A stretch of 64,000 bases of DNA from Sinosporangium album (GTDB taxonomy: Bacteria > Actinomycetota > Actinomycetes > Streptosporangiales > Streptosporangiaceae), in NCBI RefSeq assembly GCF_900100605.1, contig NZ_FNCN01000009.1:186001-250000 (forward strand), in the 5' to 3' direction. The notes under the pieces are model-generated. The model was not told the DNA's origin, searched no databases, and saw nothing but the letters and a program-made list of their open reading frames with translations. Positions 25,122 to 33,672 of the stretch are shown here, piece by piece (position 1 is the stretch's first letter; each line of letters opens with the position of its first letter). The position numbers and the translations under genes were made by a program.

Positions 25122-26525
25122 TCATGGGCTCTTGGGGGCGCGGGCCCGGGGCAGTCTGGTGGCTCCGGCGGCGGCCAGCAGGCCGAGAGCGACCACCCAC
25201 CAGAAGGTGTTGGCGTACGCCTCGGCGACGTCCCGGTGTTGGGAGGCCAGCTGGTCTTGCAGGACCACGGCGAGGGTGGCGGTGCCGACGGAGCCGCCGA
25301 CGGTGTTGAGCAGGTTGAGCGCTCCGGAGGCGCGGGGGAGATGTTGGGGCTCGACGCGGCTGTAGACGATGTTCATGACGGGAGCGCCGATCATGGCCAT
25401 TCCGAAGCCGCGTACCGCGAGCGCCGAGGCCATGGCGATGTCGGGCAGGCCGTGGTCGAGCTGGGTGAAGGGGACTGTGCCGACGAGTATCAGCGCGATG
25501 CCGGTGACCACGAGGGTTCTCGGGGCGACGGCGTCGATGGTGCGGTTGACCAGCACTGATCCCGCTACGGCGCCGATTCCTTGGGGAGCCAGCAGCAGCC
25601 CTGCCTGGAATGCCGACAGTCCTTGGCCGGTCTGGAAATACAGTGGCAGCAGGAATGTCGTGCCGAATACGGAGGCGCCTAGGACGACAAGCGCGAGGGC
25701 GGCTGCGCCCAAGGGCGGCCGGGTGAAGAGCCGGGGATCGAGCAGGGGTGTGCGGCGGGTCCGCAGCCCGTGGACGATGAAGCCGGCCAGCATCGCCAGG
25801 CCCGCGGACACTCCCAGCGCAGCGGGGAGGGCGCGACCGGCGGCGACTTCGGTCAGGCCGAGCACCAGGACGGCCAGGCCGGGGGAGAGCAGCGCGGCTC
25901 CCCGCACGTCGAACGCGGTCTGCTTCGACGACGGCGGCACCGCCGGTACATACCGGCGGGCGAGCAGCACCGCGACCACCCCGATCGGTAGGTTGACCAG
26001 GAACAGCCACTGCCAGGACACCGCACCGAGGAGCGCGCCGCCGACCAGGGGCCCGAGCACGGGCGACAGCATGGGGACGACGGCGACGATGCTGATCACT
26101 CGTCCGGTGCGGGCGGGGCCCGCGATGCGGGCCAGCAGCGCCTGCCCGGTCGGCGGCAGCAGGCCGCCGCCGAGGCCCTGGACGACGCGGAAGACGATCA
26201 GGCTGGCCGCCGACCAGGCCAGCGCGCACAGCGCCGAGCCGAGTAGGAACACCGCTACGGCGGCCAGCCAGACCCGCCGCCCGCCGAAACGGTCGGCCAG
26301 CCAGCCCGACGCGGGCACGGCCGTGACGACGGCCAGCAGATAGGCGGTGCTGACCCACTGGATCTCGCTGACGGAGGCGCCGAACTCGTCCGCCAAGGTG
26401 TGAATGGCGACGCTGACGATCGTGGCGTCCACCGTGGCCATGAATGTGCCGAGCACCAGGATGAACGCGATGCGCGGCAGCCCTCTGTCGACCTGGTCGC
26501 CCGCCGTCGCGGTGTTCTTGCTCAT
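25122..26525 (-). CDS. MFS drug/siderophore exporter, DHA2 (EmrB/QacA) type
   Basis: 467 residues with 12-14 transmembrane helices. DHA2 hallmarks are motif A (GWLADRFGGRR), the N-terminal TFMATVDATIVSVAIHTLADEF and the motif C region (GPLVGGALLGAVSWQWLFLVNLPIG). It follows the iron-uptake ATPase gene on the same strand with a 127-bp gap, so it may be the last gene of the iron operon and act in siderophore export. A general drug efflux role is equally possible. GGAG precedes the ATG. Confidence 0.85.
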   Translation of the reverse strand: MSKNTATAGDQVDRGLPRIAFILVLGTFMATVDATIVSVAIHTLADEFGASVSEIQWVSTAYLLAVVTAVPASGWLADRFGGRRVWLAAVAVFLLGSALCALAWSAASLIVFRVVQGLGGGLLPPTGQALLARIAGPARTGRVISIVAVVPMLSPVLGPLVGGALLGAVSWQWLFLVNLPIGVVAVLLARRYVPAVPPSSKQTAFDVRGAALLSPGLAVLVLGLTEVAAGRALPAALGVSAGLAMLAGFIVHGLRTRRTPLLDPRLFTRPPLGAAALALVVLGASVFGTTFLLPLYFQTGQGLSAFQAGLLLAPQGIGAVAGSVLVNRTIDAVAPRTLVVTGIALILVGTVPFTQLDHGLPDIAMASALAVRGFGMAMIGAPVMNIVYSRVEPQHLPRASGALNLLNTVGGSVGTATLAVVLQDQLASQHRDVAEAYANTFWWVVALGLLAAAGATRLPRARAPKSP

Positions 26526-26652
26526 CGGTGCTCCATGGGGGGTTGTCGAGCTGGTCGCCCAGGGACGTGGAGCGGGTCGAGCAGCTTCTTATGCCCGGTC
26601 GGGCGTCGGTCAGAGAGAGCGGTTCTTCCGAGGGGCGCGGGGAATGCCCGGC

Positions 26653-27438
26653 TCACTCTTCTTCGAGCGTGGGGACGACCATCGGGGTGCCGGTCACCGG
26701 GTCGGGAACGATGACGCTCGGCAGGTCGAACACGTCCTTGATCAGGGTGGCGTCCACGATGTCCGAGGGGTTGCCCTCCGCGACGACCCGGCCGTCCCGC
26801 ATGGCGACCAGGTGGTCGGCGAAGCGGCATGCCTGGTTGATGTCGTGCAGGACGGTGATGACCGTACGGCCCTCGCCCCGCAACCTGGCCAGCAGACCGA
26901 GCAGTTGATATTGGTGGGTGATGTCCAGGAAGGACGTCGGCTCGTCGAGCAGGAGGTACGGCGTCTCCTGGGCGAGCACCATGGCGATCCACACCCGCTG
27001 CCGCTGGCCGCCGGAAAGCTCCCGGACCAGTCGGTCGGCCAGGTCGGTGACGCCGGCGGCGGTCATCGCCTTGTCGACGGCTTCCTTGTCCTGGGGTGAC
27101 CGTACCGCCAGGAGCGACTGGTGGGGGAAGCGTCCCCTGGCCACCAGTTGCCGGACCTTGATGTCCTCTGGGGGCAGCGGGTCTTGAGGCAGGAAGCCGA
27201 GCCGCCGGGCCAGCGCTTTGGACGGGTAGCCGCCGACCTCGCGCCCGTCGAGTTCGACCTGCCCCGCGTCGGGGCGCAGCAACCGGACGAACGCGCGGAG
27301 CAGGGTGGACTTCCCGCACGCGTTGGGGCCCACGATGGCGGTGAACGCGCCGTCGGGGATGCCCAGGTTCAGCCGGGTGGACACTACGCGGTCCCCGTAG
27401 CGCAAGGTGACCCCCTGCGCGGTCAGGCTTGTGGTCAT
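26653..27438 (-). CDS. ferric-siderophore ABC transporter ATP-binding protein
   Basis: 261 residues from the ATG at 27438, overlapping the upstream permease stop by 4 nt (ATGA). Walker A GPNACGKST (unusual Ala-Cys in place of Asn-Gly), signature LSGGQRQRV, Walker B YLLLDEPTSFLD and the H-loop VLHDINQACR are intact. The FepC/FhuC subfamily is clear from gene context. It powers uptake through the two FecCD permeases. Confidence 0.93.
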   Translation of the reverse strand: MTTSLTAQGVTLRYGDRVVSTRLNLGIPDGAFTAIVGPNACGKSTLLRAFVRLLRPDAGQVELDGREVGGYPSKALARRLGFLPQDPLPPEDIKVRQLVARGRFPHQSLLAVRSPQDKEAVDKAMTAAGVTDLADRLVRELSGGQRQRVWIAMVLAQETPYLLLDEPTSFLDITHQYQLLGLLARLRGEGRTVITVLHDINQACRFADHLVAMRDGRVVAEGNPSDIVDATLIKDVFDLPSVIVPDPVTGTPMVVPTLEEE

Positions 27439-28430
27439 GCCCGCCTCACCTCCTTGGTCAACTGCCAGATCAGATAGCAACCGCCGATCGCGGTGCTCAC
27501 CACGCCGACCGGCAGCGCGACCGGCGCGAGCAGCGCCTGGGCGAGTAGGTCGGCACCTTGCAGCAGGACCGCCCCGGTCAACGCGGCCGGGAGCAGGGGA
27601 GTCCCGGCCGCGCCCACGAGTCTGCGCCCGATCTGCGGGGCGGCCAGCGCGATGAACGCGATGGGCCCGGTCACCGAGGTCACCGCGGCCGTGCACCCGA
27701 CGCCGATCAGCACCATCAGCAGACGCAGTCGGCCCAGCGTGACGCCTGTGGTCACGGCGAGCGAGTCGCCGAGCGAGGCCTGATGCATGGCGCGGGCCTG
27801 CGAGGTCATCAGCGCCAGCAGTACGAAGATCACCGCGAACGGAATCCACAGGTCGGCCCAGTCCACGCCGTTGAGCGAGCCGGCGCTCCAGCCCACCGCG
27901 GCGATGGCGACCTCAAGTTCGGCACGGAGCACGATCCACGAGTTGATCGCGGTCACCATCGCGTTGACCGCGATGCCGATCACCACGAGCCGCAGACCGG
28001 AGAACGCCCCGCCGGACGAGAGCAGATAGACCACTGCCGAGACGAGCAGCCCGCCGAGCACTGAGGCGGTGGCCAGCTGCGCGGACGTGCCCGACAGCAC
28101 GGTGAGGGCGAACAGGACTCCGGTGTAGGCGCCCGCGTCGAGGCCGATCACGTCCGGGCTTCCGAGCGGGTTGCGCGTCAGGTTCTGGAAGATCGCGCCG
28201 GCCACGCCGAGCGCGGCTCCGAAGACCAGCCCGGCCACCACCCGCGGCAGCCGCCATTCGAGGATCACCACGGAGTGCTCCGCCCCCGTCAGCACGGCCA
28301 GGACCTTGCCGGGGGAGGACCAGGACGCGCCGTAGCACAGTCCGAGCAGGCCTAGACCCAGTATCAGGGCGACGAACGCCGCCGAGATCACGGTGGCGCG
28401 GTGTGCCGCTCGCGGTTTGAGCGCGGTCAC
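27435..28430 (-). CDS. FecCD-type iron-siderophore permease
   Basis: 331 residues, about nine transmembrane helices, starting at a GTG that overlaps the upstream permease stop (GTGA). Family signature segments include EWRLPRVVAGLVFGAALGVAGAI, NPLGSPDVIGLDAGAY and GPIAFIALAAPQIGRRLVG. It pairs with the neighbouring paralogue to form the membrane channel. Confidence 0.93.
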   Translation of the reverse strand: MTALKPRAAHRATVISAAFVALILGLGLLGLCYGASWSSPGKVLAVLTGAEHSVVILEWRLPRVVAGLVFGAALGVAGAIFQNLTRNPLGSPDVIGLDAGAYTGVLFALTVLSGTSAQLATASVLGGLLVSAVVYLLSSGGAFSGLRLVVIGIAVNAMVTAINSWIVLRAELEVAIAAVGWSAGSLNGVDWADLWIPFAVIFVLLALMTSQARAMHQASLGDSLAVTTGVTLGRLRLLMVLIGVGCTAAVTSVTGPIAFIALAAPQIGRRLVGAAGTPLLPAALTGAVLLQGADLLAQALLAPVALPVGVVSTAIGGCYLIWQLTKEVRRA

Positions 28431-29449
28431 CGCGTTCCCGCCCCGTACTGGCGGACGGCCCAGATCAGCATGGGCCCCCCAAGGAACGCGGTCACGATGG
28501 CCACGGGCACCTCACCGGTGGGCAGCAGGACGCGTGACCCGATGTCGGCGACCAGCAGCAGGACCGGGCCCAGCACCATCGAGTAGAGCGTCAGCCACGG
28601 CACGGATCCCGCCGCGGGCCTGCGGACGAGGTGCGGCACGATCAGCCCGACGAACAGGATCGGCCCGGCCACCGCCGTGGCCGCCCCGCTGAGCACCGTG
28701 ATCAGTATCACCGTGGCGGTCCGGGTGCGGGCCACGCCCGCTCCCAGCGTCTGCGCCACGCTCTCGCCCAGTTCCAGGGCGTTGAGCGGCCTGCTCAGCA
28801 GCAGAGCGCCGAGCAGGGACACCCCGATCGCGGCCAGCGGCAGCGCCAGTGGCTCCTGCTCCCGACCGGCCAGCGTCCCGACCGACCAGAACCGGTAGGT
28901 GTCGAAGGCGTCGGGGAGCATCATCCGCAGGCCCAGCGCGATACCGCCCAGCACCGCGGTCAGAACCATGCCGGTGAGCACCAGGCGCAGGGGCGACTGC
29001 CGCCCGACGGCCATCACCAGCAGCGCGGCGGCGACCGAGCCGATGATGGCGAAGACCAGTTGGCCCGCCTGCCCGCCGGCCAGGCCGAGCGCCGAGCCGA
29101 TGGTGATGGCGAACCCCGCGCCCGCGGTGACCCCGAGGACGCCGGGCTCGGCCAGCGGGTTGCGCCCCAGTATCTGGATCAGCGCGCCCGCCACCGCCAG
29201 CGCGGCGCCCACCGCCACGGCCAGCAGCGCGCGCGGCGCACGGACGTCCCATACGATCACGTGATCGTCTGTCCCTTGATAGTCGAACAGGGCACGCACG
29301 ACCTCGGCAGGTGGGACCGAGTGGGCGCCGATGCCGATGCTGAGTACGGCGACGGCGCCCAGCAGCACCAGTCCGCCGAGGAGCAGTCCGGCCCTCGGCA
29401 CCTGCCGCCTGGTTTTCGCCACCGGTAAGGAGCGGTCTGCGGCGGACAC
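28427..29449 (-). CDS. FecCD-type iron-siderophore permease
   Basis: 340 residues from a GTG whose first base is the last base of the upstream TAG, giving tight coupling. Typical FecCD segments: DVRAPRALLAVAVGAALAVAG, RNPLAEPGVLGVTAGAG, GPILFVGLIVPHLVRR. An N-terminal cytoplasmic tail of about 20 residues precedes the first helix. Partner of the next permease. Confidence 0.93.
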   Translation of the reverse strand: MSAADRSLPVAKTRRQVPRAGLLLGGLVLLGAVAVLSIGIGAHSVPPAEVVRALFDYQGTDDHVIVWDVRAPRALLAVAVGAALAVAGALIQILGRNPLAEPGVLGVTAGAGFAITIGSALGLAGGQAGQLVFAIIGSVAAALLVMAVGRQSPLRLVLTGMVLTAVLGGIALGLRMMLPDAFDTYRFWSVGTLAGREQEPLALPLAAIGVSLLGALLLSRPLNALELGESVAQTLGAGVARTRTATVILITVLSGAATAVAGPILFVGLIVPHLVRRPAAGSVPWLTLYSMVLGPVLLLVADIGSRVLLPTGEVPVAIVTAFLGGPMLIWAVRQYGAGTR

Positions 29450-30450
29450 TAGCTCAGCAGGCGCGCGAACGATTTGTCGATCGCGTCGAGGGTCTTCGGG
29501 GCGTCACCGTAGGTCGCGGCCTCGGTGTAGGTGATCGGGAAGGTCATTCCCTTCTTGACCGCGGGCAGGTTCTTCCAGAGTTTGGACTCCATCACGTACC
29601 GCACCGACGGCGGGACGCTGCCGTCGGCGTTGACCGAGTAGGTGATGGCATCGGCTTCACCGAGAGAGTCCGGGAGTTCCTCGATGGACGGGTATTCGCT
29701 GACCGACTGGGAACCGGGGCCAGGCTTTTTGACTTTGCCGTAATACGTGGCGCCGACGTCCTGGGCGATGCTGGTGCCCCACGAGCCGCCGAACTCGCGC
29801 TGGAAGGTGCCTTTGGAGGTGTCGCCGTACGAGCCGACGTGCCCCAGTTTCAGCTGCGGCAGCACGCCCTGGTACTTCTTCTTCAGCTCCGCGGCCTTGG
29901 CCTCGTACTCGGCTTTGACGGTGTCGTAGTTCGCGAGCACGCCGGCGGCGTCGGCGTGTTTGCGGGACACGTCGCGCCACTGCCCCGGCACGGTCGGGCC
30001 GACCGCCACGACCGGGGCGATGGACTCCAGCCGTTTCACGTCGATGTCGCCGAGTACAGGGGTCGGTACACCGAGGATGATGAGGTCCGGCTCGGCTTCG
30101 GCGATGGCCTCGTAGTTGGTCTCGGTCGCGGCCTCACCCGCGACCTTGGTCAGCTTCTTGTAGGTGGCCAGGTTCTCGTCGCTCATCATGGGCTCGCCGC
30201 GCTGCCACGAGGAGATCCCGACGAGCGGCGCCCGGGCCTGGAGCAGGGCGGGAACGGCGTAGCCGGTGGCCACCACGCGCTGCGGTCGGGCGGGGATGGT
30301 GACGTTGCCGTTGTCCGCGGCGAATACACGGGTCTCGCTCTTCTTGTCGGACGTTTCCGTCGCACCGCTGCCGGACGACGACCCGCACGCGCCGAGGGCC
30401 AGTACCAGGGGCAGGGCGGCGAACAGACCCATTGATCTGCGTGCGAACAT
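29449..30450 (-). CDS. iron-siderophore ABC transporter substrate-binding lipoprotein
   Basis: 333 residues from the ATG at 30450, with AAAAGGAG six bases upstream; an ATG at 30471 is less likely. A lipoprotein signal ends in the lipobox LALGAC, so the mature protein is anchored outside the membrane. The fold is class III periplasmic-binding (FepB/FecB): IPARPQRVVATGYAVPALL, then AEPDLIILGVPTP. It captures ferric siderophore for the FecCD permeases. The substrate is not predictable. Confidence 0.92.
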   Translation of the reverse strand: MFARRSMGLFAALPLVLALGACGSSSGSGATETSDKKSETRVFAADNGNVTIPARPQRVVATGYAVPALLQARAPLVGISSWQRGEPMMSDENLATYKKLTKVAGEAATETNYEAIAEAEPDLIILGVPTPVLGDIDVKRLESIAPVVAVGPTVPGQWRDVSRKHADAAGVLANYDTVKAEYEAKAAELKKKYQGVLPQLKLGHVGSYGDTSKGTFQREFGGSWGTSIAQDVGATYYGKVKKPGPGSQSVSEYPSIEELPDSLGEADAITYSVNADGSVPPSVRYVMESKLWKNLPAVKKGMTFPITYTEAATYGDAPKTLDAIDKSFARLLS

Positions 30451-30590
30451 GCGCAACTCCTTTTGAACCATGCGTTTTAAACCGTGCGGGGCGACCCGCG
30501 TGATGAGATGTCGTGAGGGGTACCGGCGCGAGACGCTGCCGCGTCGGTGTTCGTGTCCGGCCGGGGTGGGCCGGCTGCGCCGACGACCCG

Positions 30591-31460
30591 TCAGTGGTCG
30601 TGGTCGTGGTCGTGCTCGTCGTCGAAGTCGGCGATGCCGCGCTTCCAGTAGCCGGTGATGTCGTGGTCGGCCTTCTCCAGCCGCAACTCGTCACGGACCC
30701 ATCGCCGCAGCGGCTTGATCTGGCCCGCCTCGCCCGCGATCCACGCGTACAGCCGCTCGCCCTCGGGTACGGTCACCGCGGTCACGGCCTCCGCCAGCGC
30801 GTAGCCGGTTCCCGCGGGGCGGTCACCGCGGTGCAGCCAGTGCACTTCGACGCCTTCGGGCGCGGACAGTGCGGTCTCCTCGGCGACGCCGGCGACTTCG
30901 ATGAACGCCCAGCCCTTCGCGTCGCGCGGCAACTCCTCCAGCGAGCGCGCGATCGCGGGCAGCGCCGTGATGTCGCCCACGAACAGGTAGCGGTCGTAGG
31001 AGTAGGGGACGATCAGCCCGCCGGGCGGTCCCGCGACATGGACGACGGAGCCCGGCTGCACGTCCAGTGCCCAGTCCGACGCCAGGCCACCTTTGTGCGG
31101 CGCGATGTCGATGTCGATCTCACCCGTCACCGGGTCGTAGCGGCGCACGGTGTACTCCCGCGAGGTGGGGTACGGGCGCGGCCAGCGCAACAGGTTGCCG
31201 TTCGGTTCCGGAAGGCGCAACGAGCCGTCCGGATCGGGGAAGAGCAGCTTCACGTGCTCGGTCGGCGAGTGTGACTCGAACCCCTCGGTGCCCGGCCCGC
31301 CCAGGGTCACCCGCAGCAGGCCGGCGCCCTCCATGGCGGTGCGTACGACCCGCGTCTCACGGATGCGGATCGGGTATTGCACCTTTTCCGGGCGGCGGCC
31401 CGCCCGTACCTCTTCGATCCGCTCCAGGTGCCGGCGGTTGGTCGGCAGTGCCTCGCTCAT
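30591..31460 (-). CDS. siderophore-interacting FAD/NAD(P)H reductase (ViuB-like)
   Basis: 289 residues. The FAD-binding motif is RPYPTSREYTVRRYDP and the NAD(P)H-binding region contains YLFVGDITALPAIARSL and AGEAGQIKPLRRWV, the SIP/ViuB architecture that reduces ferric siderophores in the cytoplasm. The C-terminus ends in alternating His-Asp (HDHDHDH), which could bind iron or other metal. Its ATG overlaps the stop of a 50-codon upstream frame (ATGA). First full-length gene of the iron operon. Confidence 0.92.
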   Translation of the reverse strand: MSEALPTNRRHLERIEEVRAGRRPEKVQYPIRIRETRVVRTAMEGAGLLRVTLGGPGTEGFESHSPTEHVKLLFPDPDGSLRLPEPNGNLLRWPRPYPTSREYTVRRYDPVTGEIDIDIAPHKGGLASDWALDVQPGSVVHVAGPPGGLIVPYSYDRYLFVGDITALPAIARSLEELPRDAKGWAFIEVAGVAEETALSAPEGVEVHWLHRGDRPAGTGYALAEAVTAVTVPEGERLYAWIAGEAGQIKPLRRWVRDELRLEKADHDITGYWKRGIADFDDEHDHDHDH

Positions 31461-31609
31461 CGGCTGGCCCCTGGGGTCGTCCGCGCCGCCCGCAAGCCTT
31501 CGGCGGTGCGCTCGCCGACCGGTGCGGTGGCCACTGCGGCACCGATTCCGCCTGCGTTTCCGGTAATGAGCGCGACCGCCCCCGCAGCTGCTTTATCCCT
31601 CACAAGCAT
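31457..31609 (-). pseudogene. truncated SDR mini-ORF (EntA/DhbA-like N-terminus) leading the iron operon
   Basis: A 50-codon frame starts at the ATG at 31609 with AGAGGA five bases upstream and ends overlapping the SIP start (ATGA). It contains AVALITGNAGGIGAAVA, the Rossmann glycine motif of short-chain dehydrogenases such as 2,3-dihydroxybenzoate dehydrogenases, then unrelated sequence and a stop. Only the first strand-turn-helix of the fold remains, so it cannot be an enzyme. It may survive as a leader peptide that couples translation to SIP. Confidence 0.6.
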
Positions 31610-31628
31610 GCCCGTCCTCTCGGCCAAG

Positions 31629-31647
31629 TGAGGTAAGGCTAACTTAA
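31629..31647 (-). promoter_or_regulatory. iron box (IdeR/DmdR-type operator)
   Basis: The 19-mer TGAGGTAAGGCTAACTTAA matches the DtxR/IdeR/DmdR consensus TTAGGTTAGGCTAACCTAA at 16 of 19 positions. It lies 20 bp before the mini-ORF start and covers a TAGCCT -10-like element on the minus strand. With iron present, the regulator should repress the whole downstream uptake operon. Confidence 0.8.
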
Positions 31648-31853
31648 GTTAACAGTTCCCGACATATCGGGTTCGCAGCGGTCTGCTGGGCGCCGCGGCC
31701 AGGCGAAGCCGCGGCGCCCGGCGGCAGGGCGACGATACGGGCGATCTCATCGGCGCCGATCTGCGGGTCGACCGGCTCTCCGCTGGGGAACAAGCCGACG
31801 GTGTCGGCGCCGCTGCTGTCCAGGAAGACGAAGGAGCCGCGGCGTTCGCTCAT
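31644..31853 (-). CDS. small hypothetical protein
   Basis: 69 residues from the ATG at 31853 (an ATG at 31877 would add eight). Codon use is strongly G/C-ending, which argues for real coding. The sequence (SFVFLDSSGADTVGLFPSGE) matches no family I recognise. The stop lies inside the iron box. It follows the secretion-like cassette on the same strand and could be its last member. Confidence 0.45.
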   Translation of the reverse strand: MSERRGSFVFLDSSGADTVGLFPSGEPVDPQIGADEIARIVALPPGAAASPGRGAQQTAANPICRELLT

Positions 31854-31980
31854 CCAGGAGTGAGCCCCGCTCCGCATCGCGGATCTATCGGGTTCGAAGG
31901 GCGTTCGCGGAGGAATCCGACCTGGGCTGGAGGGGAAACCGCGATCCCCTCGGCCCCGGAGCGGATCAACGCCGCCGGGG

Positions 31981-32418
31981 TCACCGGGGCGGGTGGGTGA
32001 GGCCGCGCAGCATGTCGGCGAGGGCCGTGGCGTCGTGCGCGGTCGTCTCGAAGACGCGTTCAGCCTGCTTGGCCATCTTTTCGACCGCGGCGGCGTCGTC
32101 CAGGATCGATCCGCGCATCGCGCCGGTGATGTGCTCGTCGAGCCGGGCGGCGTACTGCTGTCTCGCGCTGTTGACCAGGTCGGTGATCACCCGGGTCAGG
32201 TCGGCGGAGGCCATCCGCATCGCGCGCGGGGCGATCCGCAGATCGTGCACACCGGCGTGTTCCGAGTAGCGCACGCTGATCAGCCCGTCGGCCGACTCGG
32301 CGTAGCCGTACAGTTCCTCCGCCTCCTTGCGGAGCTTCGCCATCGAGGCGAAGAACCGTTCCGTGTCGCCGGCCATTTTGTCGGGGTCGAACCCGAAGAT
32401 GTCGTGTGCTGCTGTCAT
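31981..32418 (-). CDS. YbaB/EbfC-like protein
   Basis: 145 residues. Helical start (FFASMAKLRKEAEELYGYAES), then a strand region GLISVRYSEHAGVHDLRI and DLTRVITDLVNSARQQYAARL, the arrangement of actinobacterial YbaB/EbfC proteins. Such proteins bind DNA as nucleoid-associated dimers, but copies beside WXG100 genes are common in actinomycetes and may serve secretion loci instead. Gap to the upstream WXG-like gene is 16 nt, so co-transcribed. Confidence 0.7.
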   Translation of the reverse strand: MTAAHDIFGFDPDKMAGDTERFFASMAKLRKEAEELYGYAESADGLISVRYSEHAGVHDLRIAPRAMRMASADLTRVITDLVNSARQQYAARLDEHITGAMRGSILDDAAAVEKMAKQAERVFETTAHDATALADMLRGLTHPPR

Positions 32419-32434
32419 GAGTCGTCTTTCCGTG

Positions 32435-33283
32435 TCAAAGCCCGTAGGTCCCGTCCTCGCGCTGCTCCGGCACGACCTGGCCCGTCAGGAGGTAGCTCTG
32501 GCCGAAGACGTCGGTGAGTCCTTTCGGTACGGCGAGGCCCTGCAGCAGGCTGAACCGGCCTGCCCGCCCGGTGCCGCTGATCGCGTCGGCCGTCACATCC
32601 CGTTCGAACCGGTTGGCCGCACCCCACGCGATGAGGGGGAGCTGGGTGACCGTGGCCTGGCTCAGGTCGCGCAGTCCTTCACCGGACCCGGTGGCCGTGT
32701 CGTGGGCGACGGTGGCGGCGAGGACGGCTCCCAGTGCGCCGGTCAGCCCGTGCATGACGGTGTCCGACCGTGCTTCTTGCTTGATGAGCTCGGCGTAGAG
32801 CTTGGCGACCTCCATCGAGGCCGCGGCCTGCGCGAGGAAGAACGTGGGGGGGCCGGCCAGCGAGGCCGCGATCACCCGCTTGGCGATGAGGGCGATCCTC
32901 ATCACCAGGGTGGAGTTGTAGACGATGAACGCGTACAGCAGGGCGGCCGAGGCGTAGAGCACGGCGCCGGTGGTCTTGGCCAGCAGTCTGTCGGCCCTGA
33001 AGTCGTCGGCGAAGTTGTCGACCCACTGCTGGAAGGCCATGCGGCTGTCCCCGCTCCAGTCGGGCTCCGCCATGCTCCGCACCAGGTCGACCAGGGCGCC
33101 GCTGCCCTCGTCGATGTCGTCGGAGGACGTGCCCCACGTCTTGGCCCCGGCCTCCAGGCCGCCCGTGTCGTACTGGTGGAAGTACAGCCTTCCCACGATG
33201 GGCAGTGCGCTCCACACCACTGCGGTGGCCGCGGTGCCGGTCGCGAGGTTGGCGTAGGCGATGTACTTGCCGCTCTCAAACAC
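32435..33283 (-). CDS. WXG100-like protein with membrane segments (putative type VII substrate)
   Basis: 282 residues from a GTG overlapping the upstream gene by 8 nt. DWSGDSRMAFQQW (about residues 75-87) resembles the WxG turn of WXG100/LXG proteins. Hydrophobic stretches follow (about 104-125 and 130-155: GAVLYASAALLYAFIVYNST and nearby). The C-terminal third is soluble and unassigned. The layout suggests a secreted or membrane-inserting effector of an ESX-like system; no toxin motif is visible. Confidence 0.6.
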   Translation of the reverse strand: MFESGKYIAYANLATGTAATAVVWSALPIVGRLYFHQYDTGGLEAGAKTWGTSSDDIDEGSGALVDLVRSMAEPDWSGDSRMAFQQWVDNFADDFRADRLLAKTTGAVLYASAALLYAFIVYNSTLVMRIALIAKRVIAASLAGPPTFFLAQAAASMEVAKLYAELIKQEARSDTVMHGLTGALGAVLAATVAHDTATGSGEGLRDLSQATVTQLPLIAWGAANRFERDVTADAISGTGRAGRFSLLQGLAVPKGLTDVFGQSYLLTGQVVPEQREDGTYGL

Positions 33284-33623
33284 GGGGGTCCTGGTTCCAG
33301 GTGGCGGGGTCGAGGGTGCTGGACACCTCGGCCCACTGCCAGTTGTCCCTGTTGTCGTGGAGGCGAACGCCGGCCTGCTCGATCCGTTGGACCCGCCGTC
33401 GTACTCGCTGCAGCATGTAGCCTTCGGCCTCCATGTAGACCACGGCCAGTGATCGGGTGAAGGCGGTCGGGGTGGCTTCCGCCACCTGGAGTCCGAGGAG
33501 CTGCGTGTAGGCTCGCTCGATCGGCGGCCTTGCCTGCTCGCCGATGTCGCGGGCGAGTGTCTTCACGCGTTCCCGGTCGACCTGAAGGACGTCCGCATGC
33601 GGCTGTTCCGCCCTGTGGCTCAC
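33276..33623 (-). CDS. EspC/WXG100-like small helical protein
   Basis: 115 residues from a GTG with AAAGGAA five bases upstream. Begins LQVDRERVKTLARDIGEQ, continues with a second long helix (YMLQRVRRRVQRIEQAGVRL) and ends with an acidic segment containing NWQW. Length and pattern resemble EspC/DUF2580 secretion-associated proteins, though the identity is weak. First gene of the cassette. Confidence 0.55.
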   Translation of the reverse strand: MSHRAEQPHADVLQVDRERVKTLARDIGEQARPPIERAYTQLLGLQVAEATPTAFTRSLAVVYMEAEGYMLQRVRRRVQRIEQAGVRLHDNRDNWQWAEVSSTLDPATWNQDPRV

Positions 33624-33643
33624 TGTGTTCCTTTCGTATGGCC

Positions 33644-33672
33644 GTTACAAGGCTAGATCGCTGAAATGTCAA
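33644..33672 (-). promoter_or_regulatory. promoter of the secretion-like cassette
   Basis: On the minus strand, a consensus TTGACA (33667-33672), 17-bp spacer and TGTAAC (33644-33649); 20 nt separate the -10 from the GTG. Confidence 0.6.

Noticed and set aside
31644-31877. MbtH-like protein next to the iron operon
   Set aside because: Size is similar, but the conserved MbtH Trp/Pro/Arg pattern is absent.
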